From JBFISM01 sp041608535 (GTDB taxonomy: Bacteria; Actinomycetota; Acidimicrobiia; Spongiisociales; UBA5794): DNA of 22,044 nt. A program made the position numbers and the translations under genes. The stretch lies in contig JBFISM010000052.1 in NCBI GenBank assembly GCA_041608535.1, positions 1-22,044 on the forward strand. The letters are read 5' to 3'. Shown piece by piece: positions 7,663-14,717 of this stretch (its first letter is position 1; each line of letters opens with the position of its first letter). The notes under the pieces were generated by a model, which was not told the DNA's origin, searched no databases, and saw only the letters and a list, made by a program, of their open reading frames with translations.

Positions 7663-7674
7663 CACGGCGCCGTG
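7663..7674. promoter_or_regulatory. Perfect 12-base palindrome upstream of the SLT gene
   Basis: CACGGCGCCGTG is an exact palindrome 47 bases before the GTG start of the SLT-domain gene. It may be a regulator binding site or part of a leader structure. No regulator is encoded nearby. GC-rich palindromes of this length are not rare in such DNA. Confidence 0.3.
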
Positions 7675-7696
7675 CGCAACCCCTTTTTGGGCGCAC
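7672..7696 (+). promoter_or_regulatory. Leader hairpin with T-rich loop upstream of the SLT gene
   Basis: GTGCG (7672-7676) pairs with CGCAC (7692-7696) and CCC with GGG inside, around a loop of C plus five T. It overlaps the end of the palindrome at 7663-7674, so the two structures would compete in RNA. A regulatory role in the 5' leader is possible but unproved. Confidence 0.3.
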
Positions 7697-7720
7697 CAAC
7701 ACAGAGCGGAGCCCCTCGAA

Positions 7721-8545
7721 GTGCCAAAACGCTCACCAGTAGCGTTCGTCGTCGTCATCTTGCTGCTGGCGGTGATGGGATTCGCGGCATTCTCGAGTGA
7801 ACCTGTCGAAACCTCGGCGACCTCCAACGGAGTCGTTCTGCCGCCGGTGGCCTCAGGTCGCATCGCAGCCGCCGCCGTAGCCAGTCAGCTGCGCACCAGC
7901 CCCGTGCCGCAAACGCAAGCACCGCGTCCGGCGTCGGTGTCGCTGGTGGCCGAGCCAACGACCACGAGGACCGCACCGCTGCCGTCTCCCGAACAGGCCC
8001 GCATCGGAGAATCGAGGTTGGCCACTACGACGACGACCGAGGCCCCTCTCACCGCACCGCCGACGACCGCCGATCCCACCACGACAGCGGCCCCGACGAC
8101 GGCTCCGCCCACCACGACAACACCCCCAACCACAGCTCCACCCACCACGACCCCACCGACCACGACGACGACCCCACCGACCACGACGACAACCCCGCCC
8201 ACCACGACCCCACCTGACACAACGACGACGACTGAAGCCCCCGCTCCACCACCGGCCTCAGTCGAGCAGTGGCGTTCACTGGTCGAGGCGTACTGGCCGG
8301 CGGAGCTCGTCGATGATGCGCTCAACGTGATGGCCTGCGAGAGCGGTGGCGACCCCAACGCACTCAACCCGGCGTCAGGGGCGGCCGGACTGTTCCAGTT
8401 CATCCCGGGCACCTGGGAGTCGGCATCGGCAAGCGCCGGATGGGAAGGCGCGGACGTATTCGATCCGGAAGCGAACATCGCGGTGGCGTACTGGCTGTAC
8501 GCCAGCACCAGTCCGCCGTGGCAGCAGTGGTCATGCAAGCCATGA
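7721..8545 (+). CDS. Membrane-anchored lytic transglycosylase-like (SLT/lysozyme-fold) protein on a Thr/Pro stalk
   Basis: This 274-residue predicted cell-wall enzyme acts outside the membrane on peptidoglycan glycan strands. An N-terminal hydrophobic segment (about 8-25) is a signal anchor or signal peptide. Residues about 102-180 are almost entirely Thr and Pro, a stalk through the wall. The C-terminal domain (about 187-274) carries the lysozyme-like pattern VMACESGGDPNALNP with catalytic Glu207, then SGAAGLFQFIPGTWE, and ends in WQQWSCKP. Cys206 and Cys272 may form a disulfide, as in resuscitation-promoting-factor and small SLT domains. GTG 7721, preceded by CGGAG at about nine bases, gives a normal signal; the frame also opens at 7640 but that adds a polar, Cys-containing extension. 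A 167-base leader region separates it from ggt. It is followed ten bases later by the helix-hairpin-helix gene. Confidence 0.85.
   Translation: MPKRSPVAFVVVILLLAVMGFAAFSSEPVETSATSNGVVLPPVASGRIAAAAVASQLRTSPVPQTQAPRPASVSLVAEPTTTRTAPLPSPEQARIGESRLATTTTTEAPLTAPPTTADPTTTAAPTTAPPTTTTPPTTAPPTTTPPTTTTTPPTTTTTPPTTTPPDTTTTTEAPAPPPASVEQWRSLVEAYWPAELVDDALNVMACESGGDPNALNPASGAAGLFQFIPGTWESASASAGWEGADVFDPEANIAVAYWLYASTSPPWQQWSCKP
8024..8233 (+). repeat. Thr/Pro-codon low-complexity tract
   Basis: About 70 codons, mostly ACC/ACG/ACA and CCA/CCC/CCG, form imperfect tandem repeats of PPTTTTT-type units within the stalk of the SLT-domain protein. It is coding, not a CRISPR or intergenic repeat, and is a likely site of length variation. 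Confidence 0.85.
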
Positions 8546-8555
8546 CCGAGTGACC

Positions 8556-8933
8556 ATGAAGAAGTCGATCCTCCTCCTCGCTATGGGCGGGCTCGCCGGT
8601 CTCGTCCTGTGGTGGAAACGACATTCCATCTTCCCGGCGCCGCAAGTCGACACCGGACCCGCACCGGCTTTTCGCCGATCCCCCGCTCCCCGCCCGGCTC
8701 CGGTTGCCACCGAAGCCGAGCCGCCGGCTGCCGCGGCGGCCGCGGCGCAGCCGGAAGACGACTTGCGCCGGATCAAGGGGATCGGTCCGGTGTACGACGG
8801 CCGCCTCCATGAAGCCGGGATCCGCAGCTTCTCCGCACTCATCGCCGCAGACTCGCAGCACATCGCCGCGGCACTCGACGTCGCCCCCGAGGCAGTGGAA
8901 GACTGGAAACGGCAGGCCGCCGAACTGAGTTGA
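8556..8933 (+). CDS. Membrane-anchored helix-hairpin-helix domain protein
   Basis: This 125-residue protein has three parts. Residues 4-20 form one membrane helix flanked by lysines. Residues 28-66 are a Pro/Ala-rich linker with a run of alanines. Residues 68-121 form a helix-hairpin-helix unit, DDLRRIKGIGPVYDGRLHEAGIRSFSAL, of the kind found in L21-, NuoE- and TfoX-associated fusions, where GIGP is the hairpin. Such domains often bind DNA or other macromolecules, but with a membrane anchor the partner is unclear. With a cytoplasmic N-terminus of only three residues the C-terminal domain could lie on either side. The gene sits ten bases after the SLT gene and its stop touches the start region of rlmN, so co-translation is likely. 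Function unknown. Confidence 0.75.
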   Translation: MKKSILLLAMGGLAGLVLWWKRHSIFPAPQVDTGPAPAFRRSPAPRPAPVATEAEPPAAAAAAAQPEDDLRRIKGIGPVYDGRLHEAGIRSFSALIAADSQHIAAALDVAPEAVEDWKRQAAELS

Positions 8934-8938
8934 AGTCC

Positions 8939-10006
8939 ATGCCGTATCTGCATGCCCCGGAGGAGCTGGGATTGCTGCTCCCCGGCGAACCCGCCTATCG
9001 CAGCGACCAGCTGCGTCGCTGGCTCTACGAGACACCAGTGCTCTCGGCAGAGGAGATGTCCAATCTCCCGGAAGCGGTCCGCAACACCCTGGCCGACGAC
9101 TTGTATCCCTTCACAGTGGAGGCAACCCACCACGGCGATCGGGGGCGCACCGTCAAGTGGCTCTTCCGTACACCGACGGGCGCTGCCATCGAGGCCGTCG
9201 CCATGGGGTATGCCCGCCGGACCACGCTGTGTATATCGTCGCAGGCGGGATGTGCGATGGCCTGCACGTTCTGCGCCACCGGTCAGTTCGGCTTCGAACG
9301 TCAGCTCGAGGCAGGGGAGATCGTGGCCCAGGTGGCCTACGCCCAGGCTCACCTACGGAAACATCCGCTGCGGGGCGCACCGCAGCGGATCGGCAACGTG
9401 GTGTTCATGGGGATGGGCGAACCGCTGGCCAACTACGCCCGGGTGCGAGAAGCCCTGCGCAGAATGGTCGACACGATGGGTATCGGGGCACGGTCGATCA
9501 CCGTCTCGACGGTCGGTTTCGTCCCCGGGATGCTGTCGCTGGCGGAAGAGCCATGGCAGGTGGGGCTTGCCGTCAGCCTGCACGCCGCCGACGACGACCT
9601 GCGATCGCAACTCGTGCCGCTCAACGAGCGTTATCCCCTCGGCGAGGTCATCGCGGCCGCCGAGCACTACCAGAGCAACAAAGGACGCCGGGTGTCCCTC
9701 GAGTGGACCCTGATGGCGGGAACCAACGACACCAGCGGGCAAGCACACAAGCTTGCGGCGATCGCACGGCGGTTGGGGGCGCACGTCAACGTCATCAACC
9801 TCAACCCCACACCGCTCACTCGAGAGCGACCGGCCTCGCTCGCCGCGGTGCGCCGGTTCCTCGACGCCCTCACCGCAGCCGGTGCCAACGCCACCCTGCG
9901 CGATACTCGAGGTCGTGGCATCGAGGCCGCCTGCGGCCAGCTCCGCAGCCGCCAGCACGAGCCATCGACCCCACTACCCTCACCGACCCTCCCCGCAGTT
10001 GAGTAA
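8939..10006 (+). CDS. rlmN: Dual-specificity 23S rRNA/tRNA adenine-C2 methyltransferase RlmN
   Basis: RlmN is a cytoplasmic radical-SAM enzyme that methylates C2 of A2503 in 23S rRNA and A37 in some tRNAs. The 355-residue protein has the CxxxCxxC motif in GCAMACTFCATGQ (C105, C109, C112) for the 4Fe-4S cluster. It also has GMGEPLANY, STVGFVPGM, VSLHAADDDLRSQLVP and INLNP, and ends with RDTRGRGIEAACGQL, where C332 matches the catalytic cysteine that carries the methyl group. C98 fits the second conserved cysteine. ATG 8939 is used; a TTG at 8930 would overlap the upstream stop as TTGA and add three residues. The gene lies between the helix-hairpin-helix gene and bcp. All key residues are present. 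Confidence 0.95.
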   Translation: MPYLHAPEELGLLLPGEPAYRSDQLRRWLYETPVLSAEEMSNLPEAVRNTLADDLYPFTVEATHHGDRGRTVKWLFRTPTGAAIEAVAMGYARRTTLCISSQAGCAMACTFCATGQFGFERQLEAGEIVAQVAYAQAHLRKHPLRGAPQRIGNVVFMGMGEPLANYARVREALRRMVDTMGIGARSITVSTVGFVPGMLSLAEEPWQVGLAVSLHAADDDLRSQLVPLNERYPLGEVIAAAEHYQSNKGRRVSLEWTLMAGTNDTSGQAHKLAAIARRLGAHVNVINLNPTPLTRERPASLAAVRRFLDALTAAGANATLRDTRGRGIEAACGQLRSRQHEPSTPLPSPTLPAVE

Positions 10007-10035
10007 CGAGCACACCGAACACCGCGGAGGTTCCC

Positions 10036-10503
10036 ATGCGGCTCGAGATCGGCGACGCAGCTCCCTACTTCTCCCGACCCAACCAGGCCGGCGAGACGGT
10101 CACCCTCGACGACTACGCCGGCGGCGGGCTGGTCCTCTACTTCTATCCCCGTGCCTTCACACCGGGGTGCACCACGGAGAGCTGCGACTTCCGGGACCGC
10201 CGTGACGACCTCTACACGTCCGGTTACGAGATCCTCGGCGTGAGCCCCGACCCACCGTCGAAGCTGGCGAAATTCCAAGAAGAGCATGGCTTGACGTTCC
10301 CGCTGCTCTCGGATGAGGACCACACCATGGCTGAGGCATACGGTGCATGGGGAGAGAAGAAGAACTACGGCAAGACATACGAGGGTCTTATCCGATCGAC
10401 CATCGTCATCGCCCCCGACGGCACCGTCGAGCACGCCTGGTACAACGTCCGCGCCAAAGGACACGCCGCACGCGTGACGGCCGAAGTCGCCACCACTGGA
10501 TAA
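10036..10503 (+). CDS. bcp: Thioredoxin-dependent peroxiredoxin Bcp
   Basis: This cytoplasmic thiol peroxidase of the Bcp/PrxQ class reduces hydrogen peroxide and organic hydroperoxides. It has 155 residues, the usual family length. The active site FTPGCTTESCDFRD has peroxidatic Cys45 and resolving Cys50 five residues later, the classic Bcp arrangement. LVLYFYPRAF, LGVSPD and the later RSTIVIAPDG are family landmarks. GGAGG ends five bases before ATG 10036, which fixes the start. Its stop TAA lies inside a -10-like box that probably serves galU. The C-terminal VRAKGHAARV fits the family. Confidence 0.95.
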   Translation: MRLEIGDAAPYFSRPNQAGETVTLDDYAGGGLVLYFYPRAFTPGCTTESCDFRDRRDDLYTSGYEILGVSPDPPSKLAKFQEEHGLTFPLLSDEDHTMAEAYGAWGEKKNYGKTYEGLIRSTIVIAPDGTVEHAWYNVRAKGHAARVTAEVATTG

Positions 10504-10506
10504 CAT
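10501..10506 (+). promoter_or_regulatory. -10 box placed for a leaderless galU transcript
   Basis: TAACAT lies seven bases before the galU ATG at 10514 and overlaps the bcp stop codon. No ribosome site precedes the ATG. A convincing -35 hexamer is not visible, and galU could instead be read from the upstream transcript. Confidence 0.4.
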
Positions 10507-10513
10507 CACGCCG

Positions 10514-11395
10514 ATGACACATCCTCCCGTCCGCAAAGCCATCTTCCCCGTCGGTGGTTTGGGCACCCGTTTCCTCCCGGCCACCAAGGCGTTACCCAAG
10601 GAGATGCTGCCCGTCGTCGACACGCCGCTCATCGAATATGCGGTGCGCGAGGCGCACGACGCGGGCATCGAAGAGGTCATCTTCGTGACCGGACGGGGCA
10701 AGACCGCCATCGAGGATCACTTCGACCGTAACGGCGAGTTGCAGGCGACGCTGCTCGACCGCAACAAGACCCAGGCGCTCGATCTGATCCAACGCTCGGA
10801 GCCGAAGCCGGGCCGGCTGGCGTATGTACGCCAAGGCGAACCACTCGGTCTCGGACATGCGGTGTGGTGTGCGCGGCATTTCGTCGGCAACGAGCCGTTT
10901 GCGGTGCTACTCGCCGACGATCTCATCATGGCGCAGCCCGGAGCGATGACGCAGATGATGGACGTCTACCACGAGCGGGGTGGCAGTGTTGTGGCCCTCA
11001 TGGAGGTGCCGCGTGAACAAACCCACCGCTACGGCATCGTGACGCCGGGTGAGGATGCCGGAGACGGGTTGGTCGAGGTGCGCGGTCTCGTCGAGAAGCC
11101 CGACCCGGAGGATGCCCCCTCCCAGCTCGCCATCGTGGGTCGCTACATCCTCCAGCCCGAGGTGATGGAGTACCTCGAGTTGGGCACGACGGGCGCCGGC
11201 AACGAGATCCAGCTCACCGACTCCATGGTGAAGCTCATCGGCGATCAACCCTTCCACGGATTGAGATTCGAGGGCACCCGCTTCGATTGCGGCACCAAGG
11301 TCGGATTTCTCGAAGCCAACGTCGCCTTTGCGTTGCAGCGTGACGACCTCGGTGACACCCGGCATCGCATCCAGGCCGTACTCGACGAGTTCTGA
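10514..11395 (+). CDS. galU: UTP-glucose-1-phosphate uridylyltransferase
   Basis: GalU makes UDP-glucose from UTP and glucose 1-phosphate, feeding polysaccharide and glycolipid synthesis in the cytoplasm. The 293-residue protein matches bacterial GalU in length. It starts with KAIFPVGGLGTRFLPATKALPKEMLP, which contains the nucleotide-binding GGLGTR (14-19) and K29 of PKEMLPVV. It continues with GLGHAVWCA, LLADDLI, the VEKPDPEDAPS sugar-binding loop, GAGNEIQLTDSM and FDCGTKVGFLEAN. All expected blocks are present. It has no clear Shine-Dalgarno sequence; a TAACAT box seven bases upstream suggests leaderless expression. It lies between bcp and transaldolase on the same strand. Confidence 0.96.
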   Translation: MTHPPVRKAIFPVGGLGTRFLPATKALPKEMLPVVDTPLIEYAVREAHDAGIEEVIFVTGRGKTAIEDHFDRNGELQATLLDRNKTQALDLIQRSEPKPGRLAYVRQGEPLGLGHAVWCARHFVGNEPFAVLLADDLIMAQPGAMTQMMDVYHERGGSVVALMEVPREQTHRYGIVTPGEDAGDGLVEVRGLVEKPDPEDAPSQLAIVGRYILQPEVMEYLELGTTGAGNEIQLTDSMVKLIGDQPFHGLRFEGTRFDCGTKVGFLEANVAFALQRDDLGDTRHRIQAVLDEF

Positions 11396-11431
11396 GCCGA
11401 AGCGCCGCATCGTCTGGCATATCCGGGGCAC

Positions 11432-11440
11432 TGCTACGGT
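11432..11440 (+). promoter_or_regulatory. Extended -10 promoter for transaldolase
   Basis: TGCTACGGT fits an extended -10 (TGnTAnnnT) and would start RNA near 11447, leaving a leader of about 45 bases that contains the AAAGGA ribosome site at about 11478-11483. The -35 region is weak, as is usual for extended -10 promoters. Confidence 0.45.
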
Positions 11441-11491
11441 TGAAACGACCATCGCATCCGGCCCGCCATCAGCCGTGAAAGGACCATTGGA

Positions 11492-12586
11492 ATGACCAAG
11501 CTGCATGACTTACATGCCGCCGGACAGTCGGTGTGGATCGACTACATCCGGCGCGACATGCTCACGACGGGCAGCATCCACGAGACCATCGCGTCCGGTG
11601 TTCGGGGTCTGACGAGCAACCCGAGCATCTTCCAAGCGGCCATCGGGTCGTCCGAGGAGTACGACGACCAGATCAAACAGATCATTGCGGTGGCCCCGCA
11701 CACCACGGTCGAATCGGTCTTCGAGCAGCTCGCCATCCTCGACATCCAGGGAGCGGCGGATGCGCTGCGCCCGGTGTACGACATGAGCAATGGCGCCGAC
11801 GGCTACGTGAGTCTCGAGGTGTCACCCCGCTTGGCCAACGACACTGCTGCCACCATCGCCGAGGCACGGCGGTTGTGGACGTGGGTTCACCGCCCCAATG
11901 TGCTGATCAAGGTGCCGGCGACCGCAGAAGGAGTTCCGGCCTTCGAGGAGCTGATCGCCGAAGGCATCAACGTCAACGCAACGCTGATGTTCTCGATGGA
12001 GGACTACGAGAACATCGCCCAGGCCTACGTCCGCGGCTTGAACCGGGCCGCCAACCCGACGAGCATCGCCTCGGTGGCTTCATTCTTCGTGAGCCGGGTG
12101 GACACCAAGGTCGACACCGCGCTGGAGAAGGTGGGAAGCGACGAGGCGCTGGCCATGCGAGGCACCGTGGCGATAGCGAACGCCAAGCTGGCCTATGCAC
12201 GCTACCGGGAGATCTTCGAGGGAGAGGACTTCGCCGAGGCACGTCGCCGCGGTGCCCGGCCGCAACGGGTGCTGTGGGCGTCCACCTCGACGAAGAACCC
12301 CGAGTACGACGATGTGCTGTATGTGGAGAACCTGATCGGCCGTAACACTGTGAACACCATGCCGCCGCAGACCCTCGAGGCATTCCTCGACCATGGCGAG
12401 ATCGAGTCCGATGCCCTCACCGACGACGTCGCCGGGGCGCAAACGGCAATCGCTCGCCTCGCCGAGCTCGATGTCGATTTCGACCGGCTCACGGCCGAGC
12501 TCCAGGAAGAAGGGGTGGTCAAGTTCGCCGACTCCTACGCCGACCTGCTGGCAACGCTGGACGAGAAGATCGAGCAGATCACCTGA
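11492..12586 (+). CDS. tal: Transaldolase (actinobacterial long type)
   Basis: Transaldolase moves a dihydroxyacetone unit between sugar phosphates in the non-oxidative pentose phosphate pathway. The 364-residue protein matches the longer actinobacterial Tal type. Landmarks are the opening LHAAGQSVWIDYIRRDML, GLTSNPSIFQAAI, VSLEVSPRLANDT, and NVLIKVPAT with the Schiff-base lysine K140. These are followed by GINVNATLMFS, SVASFFVSRVDTKVD and QRVLWASTSTKNP. The start ATG 11492 has AAAGGA nine bases before it. Its stop overlaps the CTG start proposed for the HAD gene. No zwf, gnd or tkt is visible in the window. The assignment is secure. Confidence 0.95.
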   Translation: MTKLHDLHAAGQSVWIDYIRRDMLTTGSIHETIASGVRGLTSNPSIFQAAIGSSEEYDDQIKQIIAVAPHTTVESVFEQLAILDIQGAADALRPVYDMSNGADGYVSLEVSPRLANDTAATIAEARRLWTWVHRPNVLIKVPATAEGVPAFEELIAEGINVNATLMFSMEDYENIAQAYVRGLNRAANPTSIASVASFFVSRVDTKVDTALEKVGSDEALAMRGTVAIANAKLAYARYREIFEGEDFAEARRRGARPQRVLWASTSTKNPEYDDVLYVENLIGRNTVNTMPPQTLEAFLDHGEIESDALTDDVAGAQTAIARLAELDVDFDRLTAELQEEGVVKFADSYADLLATLDEKIEQIT

Positions 12587-13194
12587 GCGCACCGGCCCCG
12601 ACTGCGGTCTTCTTCGACGTCGGCGGCGTCCTTCTCACCAACGGATGGGACCGTCACTGCCGGCGGGCGGTCATCGATCGGTTCGATCTCGACTGGGCCG
12701 AATTCAGCGATCGCCACGAGCTGCTGGCGCAAGGATTCGAGACCGGAGAGCTGTCGCTCGACGATTACCTCGACCGCACGGTCTTCTACCGAGAACGTGC
12801 GTTCTCCCGGTCTGCGTTCTGGGAAGCCATGAGGAGCCTCTCCCAGGAGCTACCGGGCAGCCTCGATCTGGTGCGCAAGCTCCGCAGCAACGGTGTGTTC
12901 CTCGCCACCTTGAACAACGAGTCGCGCGAGCTCAACGACCACCGCATCGCCGCCTTCGGTCTGCATGAGCTGTTCGACGTGTTCCTCAGCTCGTGCTATC
13001 TCGGGACGAAGAAGCCGGAGGCCGGGATCTACCGCATGGCGCTGGACATAACCCAACGCGATCCGCAAGACGTGATCTTCGTCGACGACCGTTCGCTCAA
13101 TCTCGAGTGTGCCGCCGACGCCGGCGTCCACGGGGTGCTCTTCTCGTCCCTCGATCAGCTGGAGCACGATCTACGCGGGTTCGGTCTCCTCTGA
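12583..13194 (+). CDS. HAD-superfamily (subfamily IA) phosphatase, apparent CTG start
   Basis: This 203-residue haloacid-dehalogenase-type hydrolase has all core motifs in order: FFDVGGVLL with nucleophile D12, LATLNNES (motif II region, about 108-114), KKPEAGIY with K144, and IFVDDRSLNLECA with D168/D169. The residue two after the nucleophile is Gly14, not Asp; a DxG form is also seen in YihX-type sugar-phosphate phosphatases. Motif I lies upstream of the first ATG in the frame (12829), and no ATG, GTG or TTG lies between it and the preceding stop. The CTG at 12583 overlaps the tal stop as CTGA and gives an 11-residue lead to D12. Translation from 12829 would lose the nucleophile. Because galU is nearby, a glucose-1-phosphate-type substrate is conceivable, but the sequence does not show the substrate. 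Confidence 0.8.
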   Translation: MSAPAPTAVFFDVGGVLLTNGWDRHCRRAVIDRFDLDWAEFSDRHELLAQGFETGELSLDDYLDRTVFYRERAFSRSAFWEAMRSLSQELPGSLDLVRKLRSNGVFLATLNNESRELNDHRIAAFGLHELFDVFLSSCYLGTKKPEAGIYRMALDITQRDPQDVIFVDDRSLNLECAADAGVHGVLFSSLDQLEHDLRGFGLL

Positions 13195-13209
13195 GTCCCA
13201 ACCCTGAGT

Positions 13210-13241
13210 GAGAGCCCGGCCCGTGACCGGACCGGGCTCTC
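13210..13241. terminator. Strong bidirectional hairpin terminator
   Basis: GAGAGCCCGG (13210-13219) and CCGGGCTCTC (13232-13241) form a perfect ten-base-pair stem around a 12-base loop. It lies in the 68-base gap between the convergent HAD and sugar dehydrogenase genes. There is no strong T-run, as is common in high-GC actinobacteria, but stem and location make a two-way terminator likely. Confidence 0.75.
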
Positions 13242-13262
13242 TCGTCTCGGCGGTCGAATCGA

Positions 13263-14648
13263 TCAGCCGGCGCCGGGCACCAACCGGTGCACGGTGCCGG
13301 TCTGGCCAACGGGGGCGAAGTTCTCGCTCGTCAGCACATAGATCTCGCCCGTGCCGTCCTGGCCGAGTGCCATCAGGTAGCGACCCAAGGCTCCGGAGTC
13401 CGGCACCAGCTCGGCGATCGAGCCGCCGTCGGTGAGATGGAACAGACGGCCGTTCGCCGGAACGAATCCAAGGGAGAAGTCCCCGAACACGTAGCTACCG
13501 GCGAGATCGCCGATGGCGGCCCCGTGGTAGACGAAACCGCCCGCCACCGAGATTCCCTCGTCGTGGTCGTATTGGGCAATGGGATCGATCATGCCGGCCG
13601 GGACACCCGGCGAATCGACGGTGGTGAACCCCGGAGCATCCCCGTTCATGTCGAAGAGGAACGTGCCCTCCTTGACGGGCCAGCCGTAGTTGCCTCCGGC
13701 GACGACGACATCGACTTCTTCGATGTCGTTCTGCCCGACGTCGGCGGCGATGAGATCGCCCGTGGCCGAATCGAACGAGAAGCGGAACGGGTTGCGGAAG
13801 CCGTACGCATAGATCTCGTCCGGACCATCGACCCCGACGAACGGGTTGTCGGCCGGAATGCCGTATTCCCCATTCGCCGAGTTCGATCCGCGTGGGTCGA
13901 TCCGCAGGATCTTGCCCAACAGGTTGTTCTCGCTGAGGTCCTGACCGTTGCCACCCTCGGCGTGCCCGACACCTTGGTCATCGGCGGCGCCGCCGTCACC
14001 GACACCGATGTACAGCAGACCCTGCGCATCCATGGCGAGCGCTCCGGAGTTGTGGTTGAACTGGGGCTGATCGATGGTGAGCAGCACCCGAGTGCTCGCC
14101 GGATCGGCCGTCGAGTGCCCGCGGGTGGGGTTGGACACACGCCACTCGCGGATCACGGTCTGGTGGTTGGCCGTCTCACCGGCGGGCATGGTGGAGAAGT
14201 CGGCGGCGCCGTCCACCGGCTCGGACGTGTAGGTGTAGAACAGCCCATTGCGGGCGTAGCCGGGATGGAAGGCAAGCCCGAGCAGGCCACGCTCGTCGAA
14301 GGTGCCGGGACCGAAGGCGCCGAGCTCGACGAGAAGTCCGAGACCATCTACACCGACGTCCAACAGGAGATTGCGGCGCGGGTTCGGCTCATTGACGCCG
14401 AGCCGGATCGACCAGACCTTGCCCACCTGATCGACAACAACGAGGCGATTGGGCAAGCCGGGGGGGCTGATCGCCCACAGCGGGGTGGTGAAGCCGCCGG
14501 CAACCGGGTCGAGCGCCACGCCGACATCACTCTGGGGAATGACTTCGGGGATGACGTCCTCGTGGGTGGCCAGGGCGGGTACCGATACCAGGGTTGCCGC
14601 AACCAGAAGCCCGGTCACGACGAGAAGGCGCGCTCTTTGCGCAGACAT
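13263..14648 (-). CDS. Secreted PQQ-dependent sugar dehydrogenase (glucose/sorbosone dehydrogenase fold)
   Basis: This 461-residue exported beta-propeller protein oxidises aldose-type substrates if it binds PQQ like its relatives. Residues 1-27 form a Sec signal peptide ending ALA. Family segments include TPLWAISPPG, ERGLLGLAFHPGYARNGLFYTYTS and FNHNSGALAMDAQGLLYIGVGDGG, with H199 as the likely base. Also present are NLLGKILRIDPRG, YAYGFRNPFRFSFD and DVGQNDIEEVDVV. Substrate and true cofactor cannot be read from sequence; many family members are untested. ATG 14648 is chosen because GAGAGAGG lies eight bases before it; a GTG at 14657 lies within that site. No PQQ synthesis genes are in view. 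It is 69 bases downstream of the PLD gene and may have its own promoter there. Confidence 0.9.
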   Translation of the reverse strand: MSAQRARLLVVTGLLVAATLVSVPALATHEDVIPEVIPQSDVGVALDPVAGGFTTPLWAISPPGLPNRLVVVDQVGKVWSIRLGVNEPNPRRNLLLDVGVDGLGLLVELGAFGPGTFDERGLLGLAFHPGYARNGLFYTYTSEPVDGAADFSTMPAGETANHQTVIREWRVSNPTRGHSTADPASTRVLLTIDQPQFNHNSGALAMDAQGLLYIGVGDGGAADDQGVGHAEGGNGQDLSENNLLGKILRIDPRGSNSANGEYGIPADNPFVGVDGPDEIYAYGFRNPFRFSFDSATGDLIAADVGQNDIEEVDVVVAGGNYGWPVKEGTFLFDMNGDAPGFTTVDSPGVPAGMIDPIAQYDHDEGISVAGGFVYHGAAIGDLAGSYVFGDFSLGFVPANGRLFHLTDGGSIAELVPDSGALGRYLMALGQDGTGEIYVLTSENFAPVGQTGTVHRLVPGAG

Positions 14649-14669
14649 GGGGGACACCTCTCTCTCCGT

Positions 14670-14684
14670 GTACCAGCTAGGTAC
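14670..14684. promoter_or_regulatory. Inverted repeat before the sugar dehydrogenase gene
   Basis: GTACC-AGCTA-GGTAC, arms of five bases with a five-base spacer, lies 22 bases before the ATG at 14648 and beside a second palindrome, GTACGTAC. It could be an operator or the transcription start region for the dehydrogenase gene. Evidence is symmetry and position only. Confidence 0.3.
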
Positions 14685-14717
14685 GTACGAGGTGCGGTGT
14701 TCGGTTCGCGATGAAGC

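Noticed and set aside
7554..7720. c-di-AMP (ydaO-type) riboswitch before the SLT gene
   Set aside because: Wall hydrolase genes in actinobacteria often carry one, but the region lacks the conserved blocks I would expect and is short.
8024..8233. Possible CRISPR-like or regulatory repeat array
   Set aside because: The repeat is in frame, encodes a Thr/Pro stalk, has no spacers and varies at codon third positions.
12829..13194. Short HAD gene starting at ATG 12829
   Set aside because: This start would remove the nucleophile motif encoded at 12601-12640, which is intact and in frame.
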